A DNA stretch of 64,000 nt from Streptomyces sp. R41 (GTDB lineage Bacteria > Actinomycetota > Actinomycetes > Streptomycetales > Streptomycetaceae). Position numbers and translations under genes: made by a program. Position 1 is the first letter of the stretch; the number at the start of each line of letters is the position of its first letter. The stretch spans positions 6,369,001 to 6,433,000 of the forward strand of contig NZ_CP163443.1 in assembly GCF_041053055.1 (NCBI RefSeq). The letters are read 5' to 3'. This document shows, one piece after another, positions 45,356 to 53,823 of this stretch. The notes under the pieces were generated by a model, which was not told the origin of the DNA, did not search any database, and saw nothing but the letters and a program-made list of their open reading frames with translations.

Positions 45356-46161
45356 TTGATGATCTCGGCCGGGATGGTGTAGTCGCCGGCCGTGGCCTCG
45401 TCGGCGAAGGCCGCCAGGCTCAGCGTGTAGTACGTGGCGATGGTGCTGCCGTGGCGTACGACCTCGCCGTGCACCACGACCTTGTCGCCCTCCGCGTCTC
45501 CGGTCACGGCGAAGGCCAGCGAATCGTCACCGCTGCCCGAGGCCTTCTCCGCCTCGACCTTGGTGAACTTCTGCGTGTCGCCGTTCCCCGTGGCCTTGAA
45601 GCCGCTCGCGCAGCCCTTGATCGCGTCGGAGACGGAGGACATCGTCTCCTTGGCGCCGTCACCCTCGTACGAGGAGAGCGAGACGATCGTCACCGTCGCG
45701 CCGAGGGCGTCGGTGATCGACTTCATCGCGTCGTCGAGGTCCTCGTCCGTCATGTCCTCCAGGCTCTTGGTGGAGGACGCGCTGGGCGAGGCCGAAACCT
45801 CCTGGGTGGCCATGCGGTTGACGTACGCGGTCGAGTCGCCGGGCGCGAAACCGGTCACGACGTACGCGATCGGCGCGCACTTCTCGTCCACGACCTTCAC
45901 GTCGTCCTTGGAGGACGTGAACGCCTCGGACTGGTCCGCCGGCCCGACCTTGTACCCGTCGACGTCACCCGCCGCGATGATCCGCTTCGTCAACTCCGCG
46001 TCGCTCAGGACCTTCGCGGCGGCGGTCGGCTTGTCGGAGCCCGCGGCCTTGTCGTCGTCCTTCGAGCCGGATCCGCTGTCGGAGCATCCGGTGGCCAGGG
46101 TGAGCGAAAGGGCCGACGCGGCCACTGCGATGCCGGTGCGCGACAGCGCGAATCTCTTCAT
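45331..46161 (-). CDS. Hypothetical lipoprotein
   Basis: A 276-residue putative membrane-anchored lipoprotein. The signal peptide runs MKRFALSRTGIAVAASAL with the lipobox LATGC, then a charged linker (SGSKDDDKAAGSDK). The mature body contains two further cysteines (EKCAPIAYVV and IKGCASGFKATG) and mixed alpha/beta sequence without a recognised motif. It resembles uncharacterised Streptomyces lipoproteins. Being convergent to kinase 5, which carries an external sensor domain, it might be a partner, but nothing in the sequence shows this. Confidence 0.75.
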   Translation of the reverse strand: MKRFALSRTGIAVAASALSLTLATGCSDSGSGSKDDDKAAGSDKPTAAAKVLSDAELTKRIIAAGDVDGYKVGPADQSEAFTSSKDDVKVVDEKCAPIAYVVTGFAPGDSTAYVNRMATQEVSASPSASSTKSLEDMTDEDLDDAMKSITDALGATVTIVSLSSYEGDGAKETMSSVSDAIKGCASGFKATGNGDTQKFTKVEAEKASGSGDDSLAFAVTGDAEGDKVVVHGEVVRHGSTIATYYTLSLAAFADEATAGDYTIPAEIIKAQAAKLA

Positions 46162-46567
46162 GTTGAGGCTGTTCCTTCGGAGTTCGTGAGGTCAAGGGAC
46201 TATGAGGCCAAGGTCAAAGAAACGTCAAGTTCTTATATGGTCGGCGTCCGACCCAAGGTCCCGCTCACGACAACTCGGCGTACGGGCCCCTCTGGCGTTG
46301 CTTGCTCCGCTGACAGTCGGCGCCGGACCCGACTGGAACTCGGCCTCGTGCGGACGGGCATGGACGGTCGCGTGCAGCCCCGCTCACCGACCGGCCGGGA
46401 GATGCCGCGGCGAGATCCGCTCGAAGTGACCAAGCCGTGATCGCCACACGCACAACGCCCTGATCAGCGCATTCGTTGCCAGCGATCACTGGCGCTGTGT
46501 GTGTACTCCGTGAAAGGCGATTACCGACGGGTACCCAAAGGGGCCGGGCAGGCATACCCTGCGGCTC
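46162..46567. other. Divergent intergenic region, lipoprotein / aldehyde dehydrogenase
   Basis: 405 bp with no gene I can support. It must hold both promoters. A CATACCCT sequence ends about 8 bp before the dehydrogenase ATG and there is no ribosome-binding site, which would fit a leaderless transcript. AT-rich bases lie near 46215-46240, next to the lipoprotein start. Confidence 0.4.
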
Positions 46568-48367
46568 ATGACGGACTCGCAGGCCGCGGAGCAGGCCACG
46601 GAAACGACCAGCGCGGAAGAGGCCGGTACGGCCGGGACGGGTACGGCTGAGACGGGCACCCCCGAGGCGGGTACGGCTGAGACGGGCACCCCCGAGGCCG
46701 CTACGGTGGCCGAGACCGATGCGGCCACGGCCGGTACGGTGGCCGAGACCGATACGGCGGCGGCGACCGGTGCCGTCGCGACCGGTACCAACCCCCTCGC
46801 CCCCGCCCCCACCGGCGCCCGCACCGCCGTCGACGTCGTCACGCCCGAGCTGGTCGCGCAGCTCACGAAGGGTGTCGTCGGGTCCGGACGGACCGCCAAC
46901 CACACGCCGTTCACCGGCGAGAAGCTGGCGGACCTGCCCGAGTCCACGCCCGAGGACGTCCAGAAGGCATTCGAGCGGGCCCGCGCCGCCCAGGTCGCCT
47001 GGGGAGCCACCCCCGTACGGCAGCGCGCCGCCGTCCTCCTCCGCTTCCACGACCTGGTGCTCGCCCGCCAGGCCGAGGTGCTCGACCTCATCCAGCTGGA
47101 GACCGGAAAGGCCCGCCTCCACGCGCACGAAGAGGTGCAGGCCGTCGTCGTGGCCGCCCGGCACTACGGACGCAAGGCGCCCTCGTACCTGCGTCCCAAG
47201 CGGCACACCGGCGCCGTCCCCACCCTCACCAAGGTCACCGAGCTCCGCCACCCGCGCGGCGTCGTCGGCCAGATCGCGCCCTGGAACTACCCCCTGGAGC
47301 TGTCCGTCGGTGACGCGCTCCCCGCCTTCGTCGCGGGCAACGCCGTCGTGATGAAGCCCGACACCGAGACATGCCTGACCGCCCTGTGGGCGCGTGACCT
47401 GCTCGTCGAGGCCGGGCTGCCCGCCGAGGTCTTCCAGGTGGTGATCGGCGACGGTCCGGTCGTCGGACCCGAGGTCGTCAAGCACGCCGACTACGTCTCG
47501 TTCACCGGGTCCACGCGGACCGGGCGCGAAGTCGCCCAGGGTGCGGCCGCGCGCCTCGTCGGGGTCTCCCTCGAACTCGGCGGCAAGAACGCCATGGTGG
47601 TCCTGGAGGACGCCGACATCGACAAGGCCGCCGCGGGCGCCGTCCGCGCCTGCTTCTCCTCCGCCGGCCAACTCTGCATCTCCATCGAGCGGTTGTACGT
47701 CCACGAGTCCATCGCCGACGCGTTCACCGAGCGCTTCGCCGCGCGGACCAAGGCCATGCGGCTCGGCACGTCCCTCGCGTACGGCGCCGACATGGGTTCG
47801 CTGGTCGGGGAGCGGCAGCTGGAGACCGTGACGCGGCATGTGGAGGAGGCCGTCGCCAAGGGCGCCAAGGTCGTGGCGGGTGGCGTGGCCCGGCCCGACA
47901 TCGGCCCCTACTTCTTCGAGCCCACCATCCTCGACGGGGTGGAAGCCCCCATGGCCGTCTGCGCCGAGGAGACCTTCGGGCCCGTCGTCTCCCTCTACCG
48001 CTTCAAGACCGAGGACGAGGTCGTCGAGCTCGCCAACTCCACGCCGTACGGCCTCAATTCGTCCGTCTGGACGAAGGACGGCCGGCGTGGGCGCGCGGTC
48101 GCCGCCCGGCTGCGCACCGGCACCGTCAACGTCAACGAGGGCTACGCCCCCGCGTACGGCAGCGTCCAGTCGCCCATGGGCGGCATGAAGGACTCCGGTC
48201 TCGGCCGCCGCCATGGCTCCGAGGGCATCCTCAAGTACACCGAGGCGCAGACGGTCGCCCAGCAGCGACTGCTGCCGATGGCGCCGTCGCCGGGGATGGA
48301 CGACGAGAAGTACGCGGCGTTCATGAGCCGCAGCCTCAAGGTCATGAAGGCGTTCCGCCTCCGCTGA
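46568..48367 (+). CDS. Succinic-semialdehyde dehydrogenase (NADP+), aldehyde dehydrogenase superfamily
   Basis: A 599-residue enzyme converting succinic semialdehyde to succinate. Residues about 85-599 form a standard ALDH: APWNYPLELSVGDALPAFVA, GSTRTGREVAQGAA, catalytic Glu in LELGGKNAMVVLED, nucleophile Cys in SSAGQLCISIERL, and ETFGPVVSLYRF. The assignment follows the GabD2 type also found at this location in S. coelicolor. The unusual N-terminus (about 75 residues) is an acidic Thr/Ala/Glu repeat coded by tandem DNA repeats; relatives lack it, so the true start could be later, though no internal ATG is better placed. A GMC oxidoreductase follows at 42 bp. Confidence 0.88.
   Translation: MTDSQAAEQATETTSAEEAGTAGTGTAETGTPEAGTAETGTPEAATVAETDAATAGTVAETDTAAATGAVATGTNPLAPAPTGARTAVDVVTPELVAQLTKGVVGSGRTANHTPFTGEKLADLPESTPEDVQKAFERARAAQVAWGATPVRQRAAVLLRFHDLVLARQAEVLDLIQLETGKARLHAHEEVQAVVVAARHYGRKAPSYLRPKRHTGAVPTLTKVTELRHPRGVVGQIAPWNYPLELSVGDALPAFVAGNAVVMKPDTETCLTALWARDLLVEAGLPAEVFQVVIGDGPVVGPEVVKHADYVSFTGSTRTGREVAQGAAARLVGVSLELGGKNAMVVLEDADIDKAAAGAVRACFSSAGQLCISIERLYVHESIADAFTERFAARTKAMRLGTSLAYGADMGSLVGERQLETVTRHVEEAVAKGAKVVAGGVARPDIGPYFFEPTILDGVEAPMAVCAEETFGPVVSLYRFKTEDEVVELANSTPYGLNSSVWTKDGRRGRAVAARLRTGTVNVNEGYAPAYGSVQSPMGGMKDSGLGRRHGSEGILKYTEAQTVAQQRLLPMAPSPGMDDEKYAAFMSRSLKVMKAFRLR
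46640..46699 (+). repeat. Two 30-bp tandem repeats coding for the acidic N-terminal extension
   Basis: Copies at 46640-46669 and 46670-46699 differ only in the last base and encode GTAETGTPEA twice. A second repeated block follows (TACGGTGGCCGAGACCGAT, twice, 46702-46755). Likely generated by slippage. Confidence 0.85.
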
Positions 48368-48409
48368 GCCTCAACAGTCCTCGACAGTTCTCAATGAGGA
48401 GAGCAGCAC

Positions 48410-50215
48410 GTGTCACAGGAGAACTCTGCCCAGAACCAGGGTGACGGCGCTTACGACTACGACGTCATCGTCGTGGGCTCCGGCTTCGGCGGCTCCGTCA
48501 CCGCCCTGCGCCTGACGGAGAAGGGGTACCGCGTCGGCGTCCTCGAAGCGGGCCGCCGCTTCACCCGCGACGCGCTGCCGAAGAACTCCTGGGACATCAA
48601 GAACTACCTCTGGGCCCCGAAGCTCGGCATGTACGGCATCCAGCGCATCCATCTGCTGGGCAACGTGATGGTCCTCGCGGGCGCCGGTGTCGGCGGCGGG
48701 TCCCTGAACTATGCCAACACCCTCTATGTGCCGCCGAAGCCCTTCTTCGAGGACCCGCAGTGGAAGGACATCACCGACTGGGAAGGGGAGCTGAAGCCGT
48801 ACTACGACCAGGCCCGGCGCATGCTGGGCGTGCGGCTCAACCCGACCATGACGCCGTCGGACGTGCATCTCAAGGCGGCCGCCGAGCGGATGGGCGTCGG
48901 CGACACCTTCCACATGGCGCCGGTGGGCGTCTTCTTCGGGGACGGGGAGGACGCCGACGGGGCGGTGAAGGCCAAGGCCGGTGACGAGGTCGCCGACCCG
49001 TACTTCGGCGGCGCCGGCCCCTCTCGCAAGGCCTGCACCGAGTGCGGCGAGTGCATGACCGGCTGCCGCCACGGCGCGAAGAACACCCTCAACGAGAACT
49101 ACCTCTACCTCGCCGAGAAGGCGGGCGCCGTCGTCCATCCCATGACGACCGTCGTGTCGGTCACGGACGACTCGCAGGGCGGGTACGCGGTCCAGACCCT
49201 CCCCACGGACGAGAAGCGCAAGGGGCGGGGGCGGACCTTCAAGGCCCGGCGGGTCGTCCTCGCGGCCGGCACCTACGGCACGCAGACCCTGCTGCACCGT
49301 ATGAAGGCGGGTGGCCAGCTGCCGTACATCTCGGGGAAGTTGGGCGAGCTGACCCGCACCAACTCCGAGGCGCTGGTGGGCGCGCAGACCGACAACCGCC
49401 GCTACCGCAAGGTGACCGGCGATCCGAAGGTCGACTTCACGCGCGGAGTCGCCATCACGTCATCCATCCACCCCGACGAGAACACCCACATCGAGCCGGT
49501 CCGCTACGGCAAGGGATCCAACTCGATGGGCGGCCTCTCCATCCTCCAAGTCCCGTACACGGAGGGCTCGTCGAGGGTCCTGGGCTGGCTGGCCAACGCC
49601 GCCAGGCACCCGCTCCTGGTGCTCCGCTCGCTCTCCAACCGCCGTTGGTCCGAGCGGACGATCATCGGGTTGGTGATGCAGTCGCTCGACAACTCCCTGA
49701 CGACGTATCTGAAGCCCAAGGGCGCCGGAAAAGGCCTGTTGACGGCTCGTCAGGGGCATGGGGCGCCCAACCCCAAGCAGATCAAGGCGGCTTCGGAAGG
49801 CGCCTCCGCGATCGCCGCCGAGATCAACGGCTTCGCGGGCAGCAACGTGGGCGAGCTGATGGGTACGCCGCTCACCGCGCACTTCCTGGGTGGCTGCCCG
49901 ATCGGTGCCAGTGCCGAGGACGGCGTCATCGACCCGTACCACCGGCTGTACGGCCACCCGGGCATCTCCGTCGTCGACGGCGCCGCGGTCTCCGCGAACC
50001 TCGGCGTCAACCCGTCGCTCACCATCACCGCCCAGGCCGAGCGCGCGATGTCGTACTGGCCCAACAAGGACGAGGCCGACCCGCGCCCGGCGCCGTGCGC
50101 GGCGTACGAGCGTCTCAAGCCGGTGGAGCCGCAACACCCCGCCGTCCCCGCGGACGCGTTCGGCGCGCTGAAGCTGCCGTTCCTGGGGATGCCTACGGTG
50201 CCGCCGAAGTCGTAA
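48410..50215 (+). CDS. GMC-family FAD oxidoreductase with a CxxCxxCxxxC motif (ChoD-like)
   Basis: A 601-residue flavoenzyme. FAD motif VIVVGSGFGGSVTALRL (about 19-35), substrate-domain regions including GAGVGGGSLNYANTLY, and the C-terminal FAD-binding motif DGAAVSANLGVNPSLTITA. Members include the mycobacterial protein annotated ChoD, encoded at an equivalent site, although true cholesterol oxidase activity is doubtful. A cysteine cluster CTECGECMTGC (Cys209, 212, 215, 219) looks like a ferredoxin-type Fe-S ligand set and is not usual in GMC enzymes. GTG 48410 has GAGGAGAG upstream. Probably co-transcribed with the preceding dehydrogenase. Confidence 0.88.
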   Translation: MSQENSAQNQGDGAYDYDVIVVGSGFGGSVTALRLTEKGYRVGVLEAGRRFTRDALPKNSWDIKNYLWAPKLGMYGIQRIHLLGNVMVLAGAGVGGGSLNYANTLYVPPKPFFEDPQWKDITDWEGELKPYYDQARRMLGVRLNPTMTPSDVHLKAAAERMGVGDTFHMAPVGVFFGDGEDADGAVKAKAGDEVADPYFGGAGPSRKACTECGECMTGCRHGAKNTLNENYLYLAEKAGAVVHPMTTVVSVTDDSQGGYAVQTLPTDEKRKGRGRTFKARRVVLAAGTYGTQTLLHRMKAGGQLPYISGKLGELTRTNSEALVGAQTDNRRYRKVTGDPKVDFTRGVAITSSIHPDENTHIEPVRYGKGSNSMGGLSILQVPYTEGSSRVLGWLANAARHPLLVLRSLSNRRWSERTIIGLVMQSLDNSLTTYLKPKGAGKGLLTARQGHGAPNPKQIKAASEGASAIAAEINGFAGSNVGELMGTPLTAHFLGGCPIGASAEDGVIDPYHRLYGHPGISVVDGAAVSANLGVNPSLTITAQAERAMSYWPNKDEADPRPAPCAAYERLKPVEPQHPAVPADAFGALKLPFLGMPTVPPKS

Positions 50216-50216
50216 C

Positions 50217-50292
50217 GCCGTACAAGCAGAGCAGGGCCGTACAAGCAAAGAAGGGCCGTACAAGCAAAGAAAGGCCGTACAGGCAAAGAAAG
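50217..50292. repeat. Four 19-bp tandem repeats downstream of the GMC gene
   Basis: Units start at 50217, 50236, 50255 and 50274: GCCGTACAAGCAAAGAAGG and close variants. The array begins two bases past the stop codon and runs into the terminator hairpin. No spacers, so it is not a CRISPR array. Confidence 0.88.
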
Positions 50293-50328
50293 AAGGACCT
50301 GCGCCCCCCTCCGAGCGCAGGTCCTTCT
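50291..50328. terminator. Bidirectional terminator between GMC gene and LAETG protein gene
   Basis: AGAAGGACCTGCGC (50291-50304) pairs over 14 bp with GCGCAGGTCCTTCT (50315-50328). It serves both convergent genes. Confidence 0.9.
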
Positions 50329-50371
50329 CTTGTACGAGGCGTGATGCCTACGTGTGCTGTGTCCGGCCGCC

Positions 50372-51358
50372 TTACGCGGTCGCGTCAGCCGACTTGCGGC
50401 GACGGACCACGAACACCGCACCGGCACCGGCGACGACGGCGAGACCGCCGGCGAGGCCGATCATCGGCAGGGCGGAGCTGGAGCCGGTCTCGGCGAGGCT
50501 GCCGTCGACCTCCGGCGTGTTGCTCTTGTCGGCAGGCTTGTCCGAGACCGGAGCCTTGCCGCCTTCCGTCGGCTTGGTGCCGTCGGTGTCCGTGCCGGCG
50601 GCGACGATCTGGAACTTGTACGCCACCTCGCCGAAGCCCGTGCACTCGTCGTCGGCGTCGCCGTAGATGCTGGCACCGAGCGAGAAGCCGGCGCCGACCG
50701 GGGCGCTGGACTTGACGTTGATGCGGAGCGGGATGTTGACCTCGTAGTCGGGCTTGAGCTCGTCGGTGTAGCCGACGAAGCCGACCGCGTAACCCTCGGA
50801 GTCGACGTCCTCCCAGACCTTGTCGTCCGGGTTGTAGGCCTGGAGCTGGACCTTCTTGCTCTGGAAGAGGTCCTCACCCGCCTTGTCGGAGGACGCGCCG
50901 GCGAAGAAGCCGAGGTCACTCAGAGTGGACTCGGAGTTGTTGGCCACGTTCAGGGAGAACTTGTGCCAGCCGCTGCCCGCCGCGATCTTGCCGGGCAGGC
51001 CCGTGATGGACACGTCGACCTTGGAGTCCTCGCACTCGGACGGCTCCGGGTCCGGCGACTCCGACTCCTCGGGCGCGGAGGTGCTCGGCGCCGGGGTGGA
51101 CTCGGAGGCCGACGCGGAGGCGCTCGGAGCCGGAGCGGTCTCGGTCGCGGACTCGGAGACAGAGGCGGAGGCGGTCGGCTCGGGAGTCGTCTCGGTCGCG
51201 GACGGGGACGCCGACTCGCTCGGAGACTCGGACGCGGACGCGCTCGCGGTCGGGCTGGGGCTCTCGTCCGTCGCGAACGCGGCCGGCGCCGACAGCAGCG
51301 CGAGCGGGGCTATGACAGCCGTCGCGGCCGCAACGGCCATGGCACGGCGAAGCTTCAT
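50372..51358 (-). CDS. Sortase-anchored surface protein with LAETG sorting signal
   Basis: A 328-residue wall-anchored protein. Signal peptide (MKLRRAMAVAAATAVIAPLA, cleavage near AFAT), a Ser/Pro/Ala/Glu-rich low-complexity stalk (about 30-105), then a beta-rich domain with two Cys (PSECEDSKVD and DDECTGFGE). The C-terminus has LAETG, a hydrophobic helix (ALPMIGLAGGLAVVAGAGAV) and a basic tail RRRK: a class E sortase signal typical of Streptomyces. The substrate role, such as adhesion or aerial-hypha surface, is not evident. No sortase gene lies in this window. Confidence 0.88.
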   Translation of the reverse strand: MKLRRAMAVAAATAVIAPLALLSAPAAFATDESPSPTASASASESPSESASPSATETTPEPTASASVSESATETAPAPSASASASESTPAPSTSAPEESESPDPEPSECEDSKVDVSITGLPGKIAAGSGWHKFSLNVANNSESTLSDLGFFAGASSDKAGEDLFQSKKVQLQAYNPDDKVWEDVDSEGYAVGFVGYTDELKPDYEVNIPLRINVKSSAPVGAGFSLGASIYGDADDECTGFGEVAYKFQIVAAGTDTDGTKPTEGGKAPVSDKPADKSNTPEVDGSLAETGSSSALPMIGLAGGLAVVAGAGAVFVVRRRKSADATA

Positions 51359-51573
51359 GAAGACCTCGGAAAGTCCGGGTGCACCGCGGCTTCGCGGCGC
51401 TCGTATGGGTGAGGCCTCCGCGTGTGGGGCGCGGGTGTGGCCGTTGGTTCTGCAGGTGTGACCGGTGAAGCGCGTGAATGGTTGCGCCCCGCTTCACAGA
51501 ATTCTTATGTGGGCTGAGTCACATCCGAGTGCGGCTTGTGGACAGCCTTTCGAACCGCTTAGAACTGACCCTC

Positions 51574-52725
51574 GTGTCTGACAAGCAGCCTGAGGAGACC
51601 GGGGAATCCGGGGAGCCCACCGTCCCTGACGATGTGTGGGAACGGTTCGCCCGCGACAGCGAACGCGACATCCGGCAGTCGGCCCCGAAAGAGCCGTCCG
51701 CGCGGGCGCGCATGGTGACGGAGCGGCTGCGGCAGCAGGAGGCGCGGGGCGCTCGGCCGGAGGGCTGGCGGACGGACTCCACGTGGCAGGAAATGAACGG
51801 TCGCGCGGCCCGTCGCCGTCGCCTGTGGGCGATCATCGGCGTACCGATCGCGATCGCGGTGGCGGTGGTGGCGATGAAGCCGTCGCTGCTGCCCGGCGAT
51901 CCGTTCGGTACGTCGTCCGGCGGCCCCGCGGCGGCCGCCTCACTGCCTCCGGAAACGGCACCGCCGACCGCGCCGCCCTCCTCCGCGGCGCCCGACACAC
52001 CCACCCTGGACCGGCCGTTCGCCGGATCGCCCGCCGAGGGCTGGGCCGACGGCGCGGCCGGCATCGTCGTACCGGAGGCCACGCCGGTCGGCTCGCTCAC
52101 CCGGGCTCAGGTGGCGACCGCCCTGCGGCAGATGAAGGCCCTGCTCGTGGATGCGAACCTCAACCCGGCCACCCTGCGCGGCGATCGCCCCGAGGCCGCG
52201 CTCGCCACCCTCGACCCCGAGCAGCCCAAGATGCTCGCGGACGCGAAGAGCTGGCTGCGCGAACCGGGCAAGGAACACGATCCGCTGTCGCTCTTCAGCC
52301 GGTTCGATCCCGACGAGACACGACTGGTCGGGGACGTGGTCAAGACGCGCGGCCGTATGACGTTCAAGGCGGGCGAGCACGCGTCCGTCGCCGTCCACGT
52401 CGACTACACCTTCGTCTATCCGGTGGCCCCCGCCGACCGGGGCTCGACCGAGGTGACCCGCACGATCGTGCGCCGCGTCCTCGACGTGGAGGTCGCCGAC
52501 CCGAGGAAGTACCGGGCCACCCCGGGCAAGTTGTGGATCCTCCGGCACGACCAGGATCTGGCCAACTCCGCCTGTGCCGTCTACGACGGTTTCCTGCACC
52601 CGCAGTTCGCCTCGTCCGCTCCCACGGGCGCGTCCCCGACCGGGCCCACCACCGATCCGTACGACCGCAGCCGCGACATCGAGCGCTCCGCCACGGACAC
52701 CTGCGGGACGGTGTCCCGTACCTGA
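51574..52725 (+). CDS. Hypothetical single-pass membrane protein
   Basis: A 383-residue protein conserved in Streptomyces as far as I recall, with no named domain. About 75 hydrophilic cytoplasmic residues (DDVWERFARDSERDIRQSAP) end in RRRR, followed by one membrane helix (LWAIIGVPIAIAVAVVAMK), a Pro/Ala/Ser linker and an extracellular domain of about 230 residues (LTRAQVATALRQMKALLVDA, LDVEVADPRKYRATPGKLW) with two Cys near the end. GTG 51574 is chosen because upstream in-frame sequence looks non-coding. It is divergent from the LAETG protein gene. Confidence 0.75.
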   Translation: MSDKQPEETGESGEPTVPDDVWERFARDSERDIRQSAPKEPSARARMVTERLRQQEARGARPEGWRTDSTWQEMNGRAARRRRLWAIIGVPIAIAVAVVAMKPSLLPGDPFGTSSGGPAAAASLPPETAPPTAPPSSAAPDTPTLDRPFAGSPAEGWADGAAGIVVPEATPVGSLTRAQVATALRQMKALLVDANLNPATLRGDRPEAALATLDPEQPKMLADAKSWLREPGKEHDPLSLFSRFDPDETRLVGDVVKTRGRMTFKAGEHASVAVHVDYTFVYPVAPADRGSTEVTRTIVRRVLDVEVADPRKYRATPGKLWILRHDQDLANSACAVYDGFLHPQFASSAPTGASPTGPTTDPYDRSRDIERSATDTCGTVSRT

Positions 52726-52755
52726 GCGCCGAAGGCGGCGAGTGACGGGCACGGC

Positions 52756-52790
52756 GAAGGGCCCCGCGGGATGGAGCCGCGGGGCCCTTC
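52756..52790 (+). terminator. Hairpin terminator after the membrane-protein gene
   Basis: GAAGGGCCCCGCGG (52756-52769) pairs with CCGCGGGGCCCTTC (52777-52790) over 14 bp. Confidence 0.9.
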
Positions 52791-53305
52791 TTCGTCAGCA
52801 CCGACGTCAGGGCAGCGCCGGTGCCTGGGAGCGGCGCCGGGGGGTGCGCCGCTGGGTCCGGGGGTGACCACCGGGTCGTGCGCCCCGGCGCGCGAAGGGT
52901 GCGCACGTGGTGTCGACCATTGGCAGTCGGGACTTGGGGCTGTTCTCATGAGCTGTTCTCGCATCGTGCTGGATGGGCAACGGCCTCCGCAACCGCCTGG
53001 ACCACCTCTGAACAGATTCCGCCGGTCGGCCCCGGGCGTCCCCGGAGCCGACCGTTCTCTTGAGACCGGGCTGCTGTCCCCTGCCGTCCGGTCACAACCC
53101 TGGAGCGAGGTCCCACGACACACGGCACGATCCGTACGTCTCATCGCTCCAGCGGAGCCACGCGTGGTTCTTTCGGGCCCGCCCCTGGCTGACACGGACA
53201 CCGGGACCAACGAAGCCCGCGGCGAGGCGGTCACGCGCCGTACGGGTGAGTCGGAATGCGTACGTGCGTGCGCCGTGTACGGGGTTCATGTGCCGTGCCG
53301 GGGGT
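52791..53305. other. Intergenic region without a supported gene
   Basis: About 515 bp in which several open frames exist on both strands but none has a convincing start, codon pattern or recognisable protein. I see no repeat or hairpin of note here. Confidence 0.5.
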
Positions 53306-53590
53306 TCAGATGCGGCCCCGGCACAGCTCCAGAAGCGTCATGGCCAGCGTGGTGCCCGGCTTGCCCAGCGCGTCCCTGAAGTGGCCGAGGATCTCCATCT
53401 CGCGCGAGAGGTTCACCCGGCGGCCGCCTGAGGAGATCCGGGCCTCCTGGATCACCGCCGAGACCGCCATCCGTTCCTGGACGAGGCCGATGATCCGGTC
53501 GTCGAGGGCGTCGATGCGCTCACGGGCGCCGGTGATCACGTCGGCGGCCTCGTCGGTGCGGGCGCCGGTCTTGTCGAGTACGTCGGCCAT
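53306..53590 (-). CDS. Chorismate mutase (AroQ class)
   Basis: A 94-residue all-helical enzyme converting chorismate to prephenate on the way to Phe and Tyr. The AroQ features are visible: ARERIDALDDRIIGLVQERM in helix 1 (catalytic Arg), VIQEARISSGGRRVNLSREM (second Arg/Lys region) and the final helix TTLAMTLLELCRGRI. ATG 53590 is preceded by AAGGAG. It corresponds to SCO4784, next to guaA, in S. coelicolor. Upstream on the same strand lie a hairpin and a 23-codon Phe/Tyr-containing reading frame that together look like an attenuator. Confidence 0.92.
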   Translation of the reverse strand: MADVLDKTGARTDEAADVITGARERIDALDDRIIGLVQERMAVSAVIQEARISSGGRRVNLSREMEILGHFRDALGKPGTTLAMTLLELCRGRI

Positions 53591-53645
53591 CGTGGGGCTC
53601 CTTGGTGGAAGGGGTGCCCCGGAGCGGCAGGGCCCGGAAACGGCA

Positions 53646-53676
53646 GACGCCCCGGGCCTTGTCGGCCCGGGGCGCC
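53646..53676 (-). terminator. Candidate attenuator hairpin upstream of chorismate mutase
   Basis: On the minus strand GGCGCCCCGGGCC (53676-53664) pairs with GGCCCGGGGCGTC (53658-53646) over 13 positions, one of them a G-T pair, with a 5-base loop. It sits 23 bases after the leader reading frame and 55 bases before the chorismate mutase start. CGGGCCG in its 5' arm can instead pair with CGGCCCG in the leader frame (plus-strand 53725-53731), giving a possible antiterminator. Confidence 0.6.
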
Positions 53677-53698
53677 TGGGAAGTCGCTTGTCAGTTGC

Positions 53699-53770
53699 TC
53701 AAGCAGCACGACCATGGCAGCCGGCGGGCCGGTTGCCATAGGTAAACACGAAGGTCTGGTGCGTGAGCAT
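53699..53770 (-). CDS. Putative Phe/Tyr leader peptide (23 aa) of the chorismate mutase attenuator
   Basis: The frame encodes MLTHQTFVFTYG and 11 further residues, with Phe, Phe and Tyr codons (TTC, TTT, TAT) within five codons. TTT and TAT are rare codons in this genome. A self-complementary segment (GGCAACCGG/CCGGCTGCC) begins directly after the Tyr codon, where a stalled ribosome would disrupt it. There is no ribosome site, but a promoter ends 6 bases before the ATG, so the transcript could be leaderless, as is reported for some Streptomyces trp leader peptides. Too short for confident gene calling on its own. Confidence 0.5.
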   Translation of the reverse strand: MLTHQTFVFTYGNRPAGCHGRAA

Positions 53771-53776
53771 GGGAGC

Positions 53777-53806
53777 AGTATGCCCGTGGGGGCGGACGGG
53801 GTCCAA
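53777..53806 (-). promoter_or_regulatory. Candidate promoter of the leader peptide / chorismate mutase transcript
   Basis: Read on the minus strand: TTGGAC (53806-53801), 18-bp spacer, CATACT (53782-53777). The expected start point falls at or next to the A of the leader ATG (53770). Confidence 0.5.
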
Positions 53807-53823
53807 GCGGGTTCGGATGCTGA

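Noticed and set aside
50217..50292. Regular repeats considered as a CRISPR array
   Set aside because: Units are directly adjacent with no spacers, only four copies, and no cas genes nearby.
52791..53305. Open frames on both strands between the membrane-protein gene and chorismate mutase
   Set aside because: No ribosome sites, poor codon pattern and no recognisable motifs.
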